A DNA stretch of 7,735 nt from Bacteroidota bacterium (GCA_021785235.1 JAJYGB010000023.1:1-7735); one strand, 5' to 3'; shown: positions 1-7,195, counted from the stretch's first letter. Notes: generated by a model not told the origin, from the sequence alone. Numbers and translations are program-made.

Positions 1-1134
1 TTCGGAAGAATGCTTTTCGAGATATTCTTCGAAAATTTTCACGTTTCTTCCCGATGCTCTTCCGTCGCCGTACGGATTATGCGCCCGGCTCATGGCGGCA
101 TATTCTCTTTCATCCGTCAAAAGCCCCGCTACGCCATCGATGATCTTCAGTTTGTCTGTACCGACAAGCCTTACTGTTCCGGCACTGACCGCTTCCGGCC
201 GCTCGGTGGTGTCGCGCATAACCAGGACCGGCTTTCCGAGTGAGGGCGCCTCTTCCTGGACACCTCCCGAATCGGTCAGGATGATGTATGACCTGTCCAT
301 CGCGTACACGAACGGCTCGTAGTCCAGAGGTTCGATCAGATGGACGTTTTCAACACCGCTTAGTATCCTGTTGACCGGCTCCCGAACATTCGGATTGAAA
401 TGTACGGGGTAAACAAACTCCACGTCTGGGAATCTTCCGGCCAATTCGCTTATCGATTCGCAGATGTTCTTGAACCCTTCTCCAAAATTTTCGCGCCTGT
501 GACCGGTGATCAGCACGACACGCTTCGCGAGATCTATGCCTTTGAAGAGCGGTCCGAAATTGGGTTTTGACTTGCGAAGAAGATCGACGACATGCAGCAA
601 CGCATCGATGACAGTATTGCCCGTGACGAAAATATCTTTCGGGTCGACATTTTCCCTGATGAGATTCTCGCGTGCCCATTCCGTCGGAGGGAGGTGGATA
701 TCCGCGATGACACTCGTGATTCTTCTGTTAATTTCTTCCGGAAACGGCGCAAATTTATTCTGGGTCCGCAGGCCGGCTTCGACATGGGCTACTTTGGCGC
801 GGGTGTAATACGAAGCGAGAGCCCCGGCAAATGTAGTCGTAGTGTCTCCCTGCACGACAACCAGGTCGGGTTTCTCCTTCGACAAAACCTCCTGCAGCTT
901 CTCAATGATCCTTGCCGTAATTCCGAACAGCGTTTGGTTGCTGGTCATAATATTCAAATCATAGTCCGGCACTATCCCAAAAATTCGCAGCACCTGATCG
1001 AGCATTTGACGGTGCTGCGCCGTGACGCAGATTCTGGCTTCCAGCTTGGCGGATTTCTGGACTTCCTTGATCAGAGGGGCCATCTTTATTGCTTCAGGCC
1101 TTGTACCGAATATAAAAAGAACCCTATATGCCAC
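1..1134 (-). CDS. wecB: UDP-N-acetylglucosamine 2-epimerase, non-hydrolysing (3' end cut by window edge)
   Basis: The enzyme interconverts UDP-GlcNAc and UDP-ManNAc in the cytoplasm, supplying ManNAc units for surface polysaccharide. There are 378 codons in the window without a stop. Family members are about 370-380 residues, so only a short tail is missing. Visible signatures, in order, are GTRPEAIKMAP (residues 10-20), GDTTTT (96-101), HVEAGLRT (117-124), PFPEEINRR (130-138), GHRRENFG (211-218) and, near the C-terminus, DSGGVQEEAP, GKPVLVMRDTTERPEA and NPYGDG. R12, K17, D97, E119 and E133 match the conserved active-site positions of E. coli WecB with a shift of two; H212 fits the conserved His. 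The start is GTG (1132-1134): GGAG lies 5 nt upstream and it places GTRPEA at the usual distance from the N-terminus, whereas the first internal ATG lies inside this motif. It follows the HIT gene after 143 nt. The symbol mnaA is equally usable. Very sure of the family; the polymer served is unknown. Confidence 0.96.
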   Translation of the reverse strand, partial: MAYRVLFIFGTRPEAIKMAPLIKEVQKSAKLEARICVTAQHRQMLDQVLRIFGIVPDYDLNIMTSNQTLFGITARIIEKLQEVLSKEKPDLVVVQGDTTTTFAGALASYYTRAKVAHVEAGLRTQNKFAPFPEEINRRITSVIADIHLPPTEWARENLIRENVDPKDIFVTGNTVIDALLHVVDLLRKSKPNFGPLFKGIDLAKRVVLITGHRRENFGEGFKNICESISELAGRFPDVEFVYPVHFNPNVREPVNRILSGVENVHLIEPLDYEPFVYAMDRSYIILTDSGGVQEEAPSLGKPVLVMRDTTERPEAVSAGTVRLVGTDKLKIIDGVAGLLTDEREYAAMSRAHNPYGDGRASGRNVKIFEEYLEKHSSE

Positions 1135-1164
1135 TATAACTCCAGGTGAATTTCAATTTGCACT

Positions 1165-1198
1165 CCAATTTAGCCCTTTTGGCGGATAGTTCCGTCAA
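1165..1198 (-). promoter_or_regulatory. Possible promoter for wecB
   Basis: On the minus strand TTGACG (1198-1193) is followed 20 nt later by TAAATTGG (1172-1165). The spacing is too long for a standard sigma-70 promoter. TAAATTGG does resemble the TAnnTTTG -7 box of Bacteroidota, with the TTG as a -33 element. It overlaps the 1182-1203 hairpin. This is a pattern match only and could be chance. Confidence 0.22.
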
Positions 1199-1203
1199 TC
1201 CGC
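1182..1203 (-). other. Hairpin in the wecB upstream region
   Basis: Perfect 6-bp inverted repeat, GCGGAT (1182-1187) and ATCCGC (1198-1203), with a 10-nt loop, in the 143-nt gap between the HIT stop and the wecB GTG, about 48 nt upstream of the latter. No T-run follows on the minus strand, so it does not look like an intrinsic terminator. It could be an operator, an mRNA leader hairpin or chance. A weaker 4-bp hairpin CCCG/CGGG lies at 1236-1247, nearer the end of the HIT gene. Confidence 0.35.
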
Positions 1204-1277
1204 AGAGGAATTCCGTAAGCGTGGTTTGATTTTGCCCCGATACCGGGATTTGTCTTGCCGAGAAAGAATATGACAGG

Positions 1278-1784
1278 CTATAGGTTCAGCGAGCCCAGCG
1301 CGCCGGCAAGTTTCTTATAGGTTTGTTCCAACCCTTCTGAGATTACCTTCGCGTCCGCCAGCACCGGCATGAAGTTGACATCGCCGCTCCATCTTGGGAC
1401 AACGTGGAAGTGGACGTGTTCGGCAATTCCCGCGCCGCTGACCCTTCCGAGATTCGCGCCAAAATTAAAACCGTCCGGATGAGACGTGAGCCTTAGCAAC
1501 CTAATGGCCAATCGGGTCTCACGCATAACATCGGAATTCTCTTCGTCTGTGAGTTCCTCGAACGTACTCTTGTGGGTAAACGGGACGATCATGAGGTGAC
1601 CGCTGTTGTAGGGATAGATATTCATTACTATCCCGCACAGCGTGCTCCTGTGAACAATCAGGTTCTTTTCGTCATCTTTCTCGGCCAGCTTGTCGCAGAA
1701 GACGCATCTGTTTCCCTTTCCGCTTTTTTCTTCCGAAAAAGATTCTATGTACTTCGACCTCCACGGCGACCACAATCTTTCCAT
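1278..1784 (-). CDS. HIT-family hydrolase, Ap4A-phosphorylase-like
   Basis: Histidine-triad protein of 168 aa that probably cleaves or phosphorolyses dinucleoside polyphosphates such as Ap4A in the cytoplasm. The triad H-V-H-F-H-V-V sits at residues 123-129 (His123, 125, 127), followed by PRWSGDVNFM. YPYNSGHLMIVP (57-68) and GFNFGANLG (105-113) are the other core HIT blocks. The N-terminal MERLWSPWR and a C-x2-C pair (Cys27, Cys30), probably zinc-binding, place it near the mycobacterial Rv2613c-type Ap4A phosphorylases rather than the short HINT proteins. The ATG at 1782-1784 is kept because the LWSPWR N-terminus is conserved, although the upstream site is poor (AAGAG almost touching the ATG). 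That suggests translation partly depends on the EF-G2 gene, whose stop is 44 nt upstream. Phosphorylase versus hydrolase activity cannot be settled here. Confidence 0.92.
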   Translation of the reverse strand: MERLWSPWRSKYIESFSEEKSGKGNRCVFCDKLAEKDDEKNLIVHRSTLCGIVMNIYPYNSGHLMIVPFTHKSTFEELTDEENSDVMRETRLAIRLLRLTSHPDGFNFGANLGRVSGAGIAEHVHFHVVPRWSGDVNFMPVLADAKVISEGLEQTYKKLAGALGSLNL

Positions 1785-1828
1785 ACTCTTAATTAATCAA
1801 TCCGGGCTTATGAATTATTGAGGAGTTC

Positions 1829-3925
1829 CTATTCCTGCTCGACTTTGTCCTTCTGCGCCTCGGCCACAATCTTTTCGGCAACCTCTTTAGGAACCTCTTC
1901 ATAGTGGGAGAATTTCTGAGCAAATACGCCGCGGCCCTGTGTCATGCTCCGCAGGACGTTTGCATACTTGTACAGCTCCTTTAGAGGCACCTGTGCCTTG
2001 ATCTTCTGGTTTGTTCCCTCTGCCTCCATGCCGAGTATCTTGCCGCGGCGACCTGAGATGTCGCCCATTATATCACCCATGTGTTCATCCGGGACCAGAA
2101 CTTCGAGCTCATAAATTGGTTCGAGCAAAATCGGTTTAGCTTCCTTGAAACCTTTTCTGAAGGACATCGAGCCGGCGATCTTGAAAGATATTTCGTCGGA
2201 GTCGACAGGATGCGAAGAACCGTCGAACAGCGTAACCCTCACATCGACCACTTTGTGGCCGGAGATTACGCCCCGCTCCATCGAATCGATGACTCCCTTT
2301 TCTACGGCGGGTATGAACCTGCCCGGGACCACTCCCCCTACAACTGCGTCAACAAACTCAAAACCCTTTCCCCGCGGCAACGGCTCGACTTTGAGGTGTA
2401 CGTGACCGAACTGGCCGCGCCCGCCCGACTGCTTTTTGTGTTTGTATTCCGAGTCAGCGGCAACACCCCGGATAGTCTCGCGGTAGGGTATGTCGGGTTC
2501 CACCATTTCCACTTCCACACCGTAACGTTCCTTAAGCCGCTTCACGACGACCTGCAGATGCATTTCTCCCTGGCCGCTGAGCACCGTCTGCTTCAGCTCC
2601 GAGTCTACTTCAACTAGGAACGTCGGATCTTCCTCGTGGAGCGCGTGCAACCCGGACGCAACCTTATCCTCGTCGTGACGATTCTTCGAGAGGATTGCCA
2701 CTCTCATTATGGGGGATGGAAAATCTATCTTCTTCATCACGACCGGGTTATTCTTGCCGCTCAGAGTATTGTTGGTATGGGTGTCCTTCAACTTCACCAC
2801 CGCGGCAATATCACCGGCGGCAACCTTCGACGTTTCTTTCCTGTCTTTGCCGTTGAGAACATACAGTGTTCCTAACCTTTCAGACTTCCCGTTAACCTGG
2901 TTGACCAGGTCCATGCCCGGCATAACGATACCGGAATAGACCCTGAAAAGCGAAAGCTCGCCGATATTTCTCTCTGAAATCGTCTTGAAAATGAAGAGAG
3001 CTGTATCTGCTCCCGGGTCGCAGACAACCTTGACCTCTTCATTTGATTTGTCGGCCCTGTAGCCTACAGCCGGCGGCATCGCGTCAGGCGACGGAGCGTA
3101 ATCAGCGATGAAATCAAGCAAAGCCGTCACGCCGCACAACCGCTGTCCAGCCGCTGGAAAGACCGGGAAGATTTTTCTTTCGAGAATGGCCTTTCGGAAT
3201 CCCCTCGAGACCTGTTCGTCGGTGAGCTTTCCGTTTTCGAGGAATACGTTGAGCAGGTTTTCGTCGGTCTCGGAAATCTGCTCGACAAGTTCCTCACGAT
3301 GCTTGTCCGCTGCACCTTTCAAGGTAGGAGGTATTTCCTCCTCGGAGTACTTCCCTTTCGCATTAGGATTGAATTTAAGGAGTTTCATCTTGAGGACGTC
3401 GACGATGCTGTCGAAGCCAGGACCTTCATTCACAGGGAACTGGACAACAACAATGTCGTGGCTGAGTTTCTCCCTTATCTGCGCGACGGTCTTGTCGAAA
3501 GAGGAGTTCTCAGCATCGGCCTTATTCACGACGAAAACCGTAGGGGTCTTGTACTGCCTGGTAAATCCCCAGTCGATCTCGGTTCCCACTTCGATTCCTT
3601 CAACCGATTTCACCAGGATGACCGCGAGGTCAGATACGCGCAGGGCGGCCTCAACCTCTCCCAGAAAATCAGGATAGCCGGGCGGGTCGAGGATATTGAA
3701 CTTCAGGTCGCGCCATTCAGCGTGCAGCAACGATGTACTGACCGAAAACTTTCTCTCGATCTCGTCGTGATTGTAATCCGAAACGGTATTCCCTTCTGCC
3801 ACTGTGCCCATTCGGCCCGTGATGCCGGCGGCGTAAAGGACGGCTTCGGCAAAGGTTGTCTTTCCGCAGCCGCCGTGGCCAATGAGTGCTACATTCCTCA
3901 GACTGGTTGGAAGATAGTCCTTCAT
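1829..3925 (-). CDS. EF-G2-type translational GTPase (elongation factor G paralogue)
   Basis: A 698-aa protein with the complete EF-G layout: G domain (about 1-280), domain II (300-390), III (400-480), IV (481-600) and V (601-690). The P-loop GHGGCGKTT is at 16-24 and NKAD at 134-137. GGRGQFGHVHLKVEP (501-515) and GGVVPGRFIPAVEKG (530-544) mark domain IV, and GDIMGDISGRRGKILGME (617-634) domain V. It is not a canonical FusA. The switch II motif DTPGH is replaced by DPPGY (80-84), putting Tyr84 where the catalytic His belongs, and the switch I Thr appears to be Ser61 in ERKFS. Similar changes mark the EF-G2 group (Thermus EF-G-2 type), whose cellular role is uncertain. There are no str-operon neighbours (rpsL, rpsG, tuf), which also fits a paralogue. 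The start is firm: AAAAGGAG ends 5 nt before the ATG. It probably forms an operon with the HIT gene. Confidence 0.93.
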   Translation of the reverse strand: MKDYLPTSLRNVALIGHGGCGKTTFAEAVLYAAGITGRMGTVAEGNTVSDYNHDEIERKFSVSTSLLHAEWRDLKFNILDPPGYPDFLGEVEAALRVSDLAVILVKSVEGIEVGTEIDWGFTRQYKTPTVFVVNKADAENSSFDKTVAQIREKLSHDIVVVQFPVNEGPGFDSIVDVLKMKLLKFNPNAKGKYSEEEIPPTLKGAADKHREELVEQISETDENLLNVFLENGKLTDEQVSRGFRKAILERKIFPVFPAAGQRLCGVTALLDFIADYAPSPDAMPPAVGYRADKSNEEVKVVCDPGADTALFIFKTISERNIGELSLFRVYSGIVMPGMDLVNQVNGKSERLGTLYVLNGKDRKETSKVAAGDIAAVVKLKDTHTNNTLSGKNNPVVMKKIDFPSPIMRVAILSKNRHDEDKVASGLHALHEEDPTFLVEVDSELKQTVLSGQGEMHLQVVVKRLKERYGVEVEMVEPDIPYRETIRGVAADSEYKHKKQSGGRGQFGHVHLKVEPLPRGKGFEFVDAVVGGVVPGRFIPAVEKGVIDSMERGVISGHKVVDVRVTLFDGSSHPVDSDEISFKIAGSMSFRKGFKEAKPILLEPIYELEVLVPDEHMGDIMGDISGRRGKILGMEAEGTNQKIKAQVPLKELYKYANVLRSMTQGRGVFAQKFSHYEEVPKEVAEKIVAEAQKDKVEQE

Positions 3926-3950
3926 ATCATCTCCTTTTCCGGAACAGGTA

Positions 3951-3966
3951 GTTCGGGGAGCCGAAC
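3951..3966 (-). other. Short hairpin upstream of the EF-G2-like gene
   Basis: Perfect 6-bp stem GTTCGG (3951-3956) / CCGAAC (3961-3966) with a 4-nt loop, in the 72-nt gap between the DUF948 stop and the EF-G2-like ATG. It ends about 12 nt before the Shine-Dalgarno site (3931-3938). There is no T-run on the minus strand, so a classical terminator is unlikely. The palindrome CCTTAAGG (3967-3974) abuts it. It may be a leader hairpin or a partial attenuator; function unknown. Confidence 0.35.
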
Positions 3967-3997
3967 CCTTAAGGTTGGACTCTCTGTCCGGCAGAAA

Positions 3998-4384
3998 TTA
4001 GCTTTTTAAGACACGCAGGAAGGTCCTTATTCCTTTCGTGATAGCAGCGAGATAGCCCGCGGTGTCCATAATTGGATCTTCAATTCTGGATTTCACTCTT
4101 CGTTCGAGGTCGACGAGTTCTTCGACGGCGCCCACCAACGAATCAACAGCCCCCTTAACGTTCATGCCCTCCCCATCCACGCTTTCGGCGATCGTCCTTA
4201 TCTTGCCGGTAATGACGCCGGAGTTCTCAAGCAGCGGACGGGAAGTCTCGGAAATCTCCCTCACTGAAGTCTCCATCTGGTTCAGCACCTTCTTGGCGTC
4301 CCTCATGAGGATAATTGAATAGATACTCGCGGCCGCGATCGCCAGGAGAGCGACCGATGCCACTACTAAAAAAATTGTCGCCAC
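3998..4384 (-). CDS. DUF948-family single-pass membrane protein (YtxG-like)
   Basis: Small protein of 128 aa. One hydrophobic helix at the N-terminus (about residues 2-26, ATIFLVVASVALLAIAAA and following) anchors it in the inner membrane. The rest is a charged, probably helical cytoplasmic part (27-128) with heptad-like runs such as VEELVDLERRVKSRIEDP. This is the layout of the DUF948 family. Its biochemical function is unknown; in Bacillus the equivalent gene (ytxG) is next to ytxH, as here, in a general-stress operon. The start is GTG at 4382-4384: AGGGGG lies 5 nt upstream, and the nearby ATG at 4387-4389 is out of frame. The gene begins 9 nt after the YtxH stop, and its ribosome binding site overlaps that TAG, so the two are probably translationally coupled. 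Confidence 0.82.
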   Translation of the reverse strand: MATIFLVVASVALLAIAAASIYSIILMRDAKKVLNQMETSVREISETSRPLLENSGVITGKIRTIAESVDGEGMNVKGAVDSLVGAVEELVDLERRVKSRIEDPIMDTAGYLAAITKGIRTFLRVLKS

Positions 4385-4389
4385 GACAT

Positions 4390-4396
4390 CCCCCTA
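4390..4396 (-). promoter_or_regulatory. Ribosome binding site overlapping the ytxH-like stop codon
   Basis: TAGGGGG on the minus strand contains both the TAG stop of the YtxH-family gene and a Shine-Dalgarno-like AGGGGG placed 5 nt before the DUF948 GTG. It decides the GTG start and indicates coupling: ribosomes finishing YtxH are positioned to start DUF948. Confidence 0.65.
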
Positions 4397-4774
4397 ACTT
4401 TTTTTCGCCCGCTCTTCTTTGAACGCGTCCGAGCCGGCTTTGACGGCCGATCTCAATTTATTCCCTTCGCCCTTCGCCTGACCTAACGCCTTCTCCGCAT
4501 CGGACAACAGATCCTCAGCCTTCTGCCTTGCCTGAGTGATTATACCCTCGGACCGCTTCTTCCCTTCTCTCACAAGCTCTTCCGCCTTCGCCCGCGCAAG
4601 TTCAAGCTGAGATTGCGCCGCGTCTTTCAATTCATCCGTCTTTTCTTTTATGTCCTTGCGGAGTTCTTTGCCAGACTTCGGAGCAAGGAGCAAAGCCGTC
4701 ACCGCGCCGATGACGCTTCCGGCAATGAATCCAAGAAACAAACCCTTCGTCAACCCATCATCATCGTGTGCCAT
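4394..4774 (-). CDS. YtxH-domain protein (GvpP/YtxH-like small membrane protein)
   Basis: A 126-aa protein with the typical YtxH layout. A short polar N-terminus (MAHDDDG) is followed by a glycine-rich hydrophobic helix (about residues 9-31, with GLFLGFIAGSVIGAV) ending in the family motif LLLAPKSGKELR (28-39). A long Lys/Glu/Ala-rich amphipathic or coiled-coil region follows (about 40-115, repeating A-x-x-L/A-x-x-x patterns) and then a basic tail. It probably sits in the inner membrane with the helical part in the cytoplasm. YtxH proteins are linked to general stress in Bacillus, but no molecular activity is established. The ATG is well supported by AGGAGG 6 nt upstream (4781-4786). It is the first gene of a pair with the DUF948 gene and is preceded by a 140-nt gap with a possible promoter. 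Confidence 0.88.
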   Translation of the reverse strand: MAHDDDGLTKGLFLGFIAGSVIGAVTALLLAPKSGKELRKDIKEKTDELKDAAQSQLELARAKAEELVREGKKRSEGIITQARQKAEDLLSDAEKALGQAKGEGNKLRSAVKAGSDAFKEERAKKS

Positions 4775-4806
4775 GATACACCTCCTATTGTTTTTTGCGC
4801 ATTTTC

Positions 4807-4835
4807 AAGTTATCAACGCCTCCGGTAAAAATCAA
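4807..4835 (-). promoter_or_regulatory. Possible sigma-70-type promoter of the ytxH-DUF948 pair
   Basis: On the minus strand TTGATT (4835-4830) and TAACTT (4812-4807) are 17 nt apart. The -35 matches the consensus at four positions and the -10 only at three. It would give a leader of about 25 nt before the ytxH-like ATG and sits in the only sizeable gap upstream of the pair, which is the main reason to list it. Weak by sequence alone. Confidence 0.3.
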
Positions 4836-4851
4836 GAAAACGAGAAGTCAC

Positions 4852-4876
4852 GCGGACTGGGAATCACCTTGTCCGC
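4852..4876 (-). other. Hairpin downstream of trpB, possible weak terminator
   Basis: Inverted repeat GCGGAC (4852-4857) / GTCCGC (4871-4876), 6 bp, with a 13-nt loop, 38 nt past the trpB stop. Reading the minus strand, a T-rich stretch (TTTTCTTGATTTTT, 4841-4828) follows after about 10 nt. This is not adjacent as in a classical intrinsic terminator, so termination is possible but unproven. Confidence 0.3.
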
Positions 4877-4914
4877 AGCAGATCCAGCGACGAAAGACCG
4901 ACTCCTGTTTATTT

Positions 4915-6297
4915 CTAGAAGGGCTGGTGACGCAACTGGTTCAGGTATTTCTGAAGGTCTTCCTCGTCAACAGTACTGTCGGCAAGCTGGCCCTGCAGAT
5001 AGTCGTCGTAGGCGCTCATATCGAAATAACCGTGCCCGGATAAATTGAACACTATGACTTCCTTTTTGCCTTCCGACTTGGCACGAAGCGCCTCGTCGAT
5101 CGCTGCACGTATCGCATGCGACGATTCGGGGGCCGGAACAATCCCCTCGCTTCTGGCAAACTTCAGCGCGGCATCGAACACTTCGTTCTGGGTGTATGCC
5201 ACCGCCTGGATGATCCCCGCGTTGACGAGCGACGATATGAGCGGCGCTACGCCGTGGTACCTAAGTCCACCTGCATGAATGGCCGGAGGGACGTAATCAT
5301 GGCCGAGAGAGTGCATCGGCAAGAGCGGCGTCAGGCCAGCAGAGTCCCCATAGTCGTACGTGTACACCCCGCGGGTGAGGGTTGGACAGGCGGAAGGTTC
5401 AACCGCGATCACACGCAGTTTCTTCGCGCGGGGCTTGTCACCAAGTTTCTCGCGCACGAACGGAAACGCGAAACCGCCGAAGTTCGACCCGCCACCAACG
5501 CACCCGATTATCGTGTCGGGATATTCGTCCACCTTGTCCATCTGTTTCAGGGTTTCTTCCCCGATGATGGTCTGGTGGAGGAGAACGTGGTTCAACACGC
5601 TTCCCAGCGAGTACTTGGTCTCGGCATCGCTGGCCGCGACCTCGACCGCCTCGCTTATCGCCATTCCCAGGCTGCCGGGAGAATCGGGGTCTCTCTCAAG
5701 CATTTCTTTTCCGGCCTTCGTCTCTTCGCTCGGGCTGGCCGAGACTTCGGCTCCCCATATATGCATCATAATTCGCCTGTAAGGTTTCTGGTCATATGAG
5801 GACTTGACCATGAATACCTTGCAGCCGAGCTCGAAATGGTTGCATGCCATCGCGAGAGCGCTTCCCCACTGGCCGGCGCCGGTCTCAGTGGCAAGCCGTT
5901 TCACACCTTCAACTTTGTTGTAATACGCCTGCGCGAGGGCAGTGTTGAGCTTGTGGCTCCCCGCCGGGCTGACACTTTCGTTCTTGAAATAGATATGAGC
6001 CGGCGTCTCGAGGAGTTCCTCCAACCCGCGTGCCCTGACGAGCGGAGTGGGACGCCACTTCGTATATATCTTCAGAAGTTCATCGGGTATCTTTATGAAT
6101 CGCTGCGTGGTAACTTCCTGCTCGATAAGACTCTGCGGAAAAATCGCGGCAAGCTTGTCGGGAGAGATGGGTTGATGCGTCTGCGGGTCCAGCGGCGGGC
6201 CGGGTTTTTCGTCCAGGTCGGCGGCAATATTGTACCACTTTTTGGGGATTTCCCTCTCGCTCAGCACAATCCGGTTCGGGGACTCTTTTGACTTCAT
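4915..6297 (-). CDS. trpB: Tryptophan synthase beta chain, TrpB2 type, PLP-dependent
   Basis: Fold-type II PLP enzyme that condenses indole with serine (or a related amino acid) to tryptophan in the cytoplasm. With the start used here it has 460 aa, in the range of the longer TrpB2 group. GSHKLNTA carries the PLP lysine (K116). ETGAGQWG (138-145) carries the catalytic Glu138, 22 residues further on as in classical TrpB, but with Trp where TrpB1 has His. [10 protein letters not shown] (265-274) is the phosphate-binding loop, and NLSGHGYFD closes the core. RPTPLVRA begins the PLP domain. An in-frame ATG at 6331-6333 would add 12 residues, but it overlaps the upstream gene and has a poor site. 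The ATG at 6295-6297 has AAGAAGG 5 nt upstream and starts just 10 nt after the nuclease stop. No trpA or other trp gene is nearby, fitting a stand-alone TrpB2, proposed elsewhere to salvage indole. Exact substrate unproven. Confidence 0.95.
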   Translation of the reverse strand: MKSKESPNRIVLSEREIPKKWYNIAADLDEKPGPPLDPQTHQPISPDKLAAIFPQSLIEQEVTTQRFIKIPDELLKIYTKWRPTPLVRARGLEELLETPAHIYFKNESVSPAGSHKLNTALAQAYYNKVEGVKRLATETGAGQWGSALAMACNHFELGCKVFMVKSSYDQKPYRRIMMHIWGAEVSASPSEETKAGKEMLERDPDSPGSLGMAISEAVEVAASDAETKYSLGSVLNHVLLHQTIIGEETLKQMDKVDEYPDTIIGCVGGGSNFGGFAFPFVREKLGDKPRAKKLRVIAVEPSACPTLTRGVYTYDYGDSAGLTPLLPMHSLGHDYVPPAIHAGGLRYHGVAPLISSLVNAGIIQAVAYTQNEVFDAALKFARSEGIVPAPESSHAIRAAIDEALRAKSEGKKEVIVFNLSGHGYFDMSAYDDYLQGQLADSTVDEEDLQKYLNQLRHQPF

Positions 6298-6302
6298 GGC
6301 AG

Positions 6303-6309
6303 CCTTCTT
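6303..6309 (-). promoter_or_regulatory. Ribosome binding site deciding the trpB start
   Basis: AAGAAGG on the minus strand lies 5 nt before the ATG at 6295-6297 and overlaps the TAA of the upstream nuclease gene (6308-6310). The longer alternative start at 6331-6333 has only a GGGTGA directly against the ATG. The site supports the shorter protein and coupling with the nuclease gene. Confidence 0.55.
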
Positions 6310-7195
6310 ACCAGAACTTCGGTTTGCCGGCATTCACCCAGGCGGTGTACCAGTATGAAGCGACCGCCCTCGTCGCTGCACGCATCTGGCTTTCGACCAT
6401 GCCGTTGAGTTCCATATTGAACTTCTTATAATATTCGTCCGAGTAGATGTATTCCTTGCGACCATTCTTTGTTTCGATCTTGTACAGCGAGTCCTTGGGA
6501 ATACCAAGCTTAGCAAGGCTGTCGGCCCTGAACACTTTGTCGAGAAGCGAGTAACTGTGAGTGAGAATCTTCAGAGCATGCCCGACGGGATCTTTTATGT
6601 AATAAGCGCTGTCTATGCCCGTGAAGCTGTAATCCTTGCCGAAGTGCTCCGGCACTCCGGTTTCCCATCTGAAATGAACGCCGATATTGCCGGTGAACTG
6701 ACCGTCATAGTTCTTCGTGGCGTGCAGCGGCACATGCATATCCGCCACATAGTGACCGAGATCCGCTGAGAGGTGAAGCACAAGGGGAACATCGTGCGCT
6801 TTCATCGCGGAAGTCAGGCTGTCCACATCCAGGCCCACCCGCCACGGCACCATCCCGTCCTTTATCACCATCTCCTCGCCATATTTCTTGACGGCTTCTT
6901 CGTACGTGTGTGGAACATCGAAGTTCGGATAAGAACCGTAGTCGTCCAAATCCATGTAGTGGTAGTTGCCTTCGTTCTTCCACTCTCCCCTGCGCATATC
7001 GGGATCAACGGAATGCTCGATCACGTAGTCGGCATGTTCCTGGTAGAAATGTTCCAGCGGCTCCGGCAAAAGTGTCACAGCAGCCTTGTTTATGTTTCTA
7101 TGCGCCCAGAAACCCCAGCCGAACGCAACCTGCGAGATCAGCGTCAGGGCTACTGTTGCGACAACGTACAATGAGATCCGTTTAACTGCGTTCAT
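6308..7195 (-). CDS. Secreted S1/P1-nuclease / zinc phospholipase C-type hydrolase
   Basis: Exported trinuclear-zinc phosphodiesterase of 295 aa. A signal peptide (K5R6, hydrophobic 8-25) ends in A-F-G, so cleavage after Gly26 would leave Trp27 as the first residue. In S1/P1 nucleases and Bacillus phospholipase C that N-terminal Trp is itself a zinc ligand. The other ligands can be followed: His32 (WGFWAH, same W-x4-H spacing as S1), Asp64 or Asp66, His79 (NYHYMD), His148 and Asp152 and His158 (H-x3-D-x5-H, as in S1), and His174 with Glu178 (H-x3-E, the phospholipase C form; S1 has Asp). It should act in the periplasm or outside on nucleic acids or phospholipids; the sequence alone does not say which. 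Start: in-frame GTG 7243 and ATG 7240 lie inside a terminator hairpin and would put 15-16 residues before the signal peptide, so the ATG at 7193-7195 is preferred, with AGGA 10 nt upstream. Confidence 0.9.
   Translation of the reverse strand: MNAVKRISLYVVATVALTLISQVAFGWGFWAHRNINKAAVTLLPEPLEHFYQEHADYVIEHSVDPDMRRGEWKNEGNYHYMDLDDYGSYPNFDVPHTYEEAVKKYGEEMVIKDGMVPWRVGLDVDSLTSAMKAHDVPLVLHLSADLGHYVADMHVPLHATKNYDGQFTGNIGVHFRWETGVPEHFGKDYSFTGIDSAYYIKDPVGHALKILTHSYSLLDKVFRADSLAKLGIPKDSLYKIETKNGRKEYIYSDEYYKKFNMELNGMVESQMRAATRAVASYWYTAWVNAGKPKFW

Noticed and set aside
592..1149. Plus-strand open frame of 185 codons
   Set aside because: It is antisense to wecB, whose motifs and active-site residues are all intact.
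3951..3966. GGTTCGG...CCGAAC resembling a tRNA T-arm
   Set aside because: There is no acceptor stem, anticodon arm or D-arm around it, and the loop is 4 nt instead of 7.
3299..4009. Plus-strand open frame of 236 codons
   Set aside because: It is antisense to the EF-G2-like gene over nearly its whole length, has no recognisable protein features, and the minus-strand protein is unambiguous.
4785..4802. Five-codon reading frame (MRKKQ) ending within the ytxH-like ribosome binding site, resembling a leader peptide
   Set aside because: It has no ribosome binding site of its own, and so short a frame in an A-rich leader is expected by chance.
5116..5799. Plus-strand open frame of 227 codons
   Set aside because: It lies entirely antisense to trpB and its translation shows no family signature.
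6331..6333. Longer start of trpB adding 12 residues
   Set aside because: It overlaps the nuclease gene by 26 nt and has a poor ribosome binding site, while the ATG at 6295-6297 has AAGAAGG at 5 nt.
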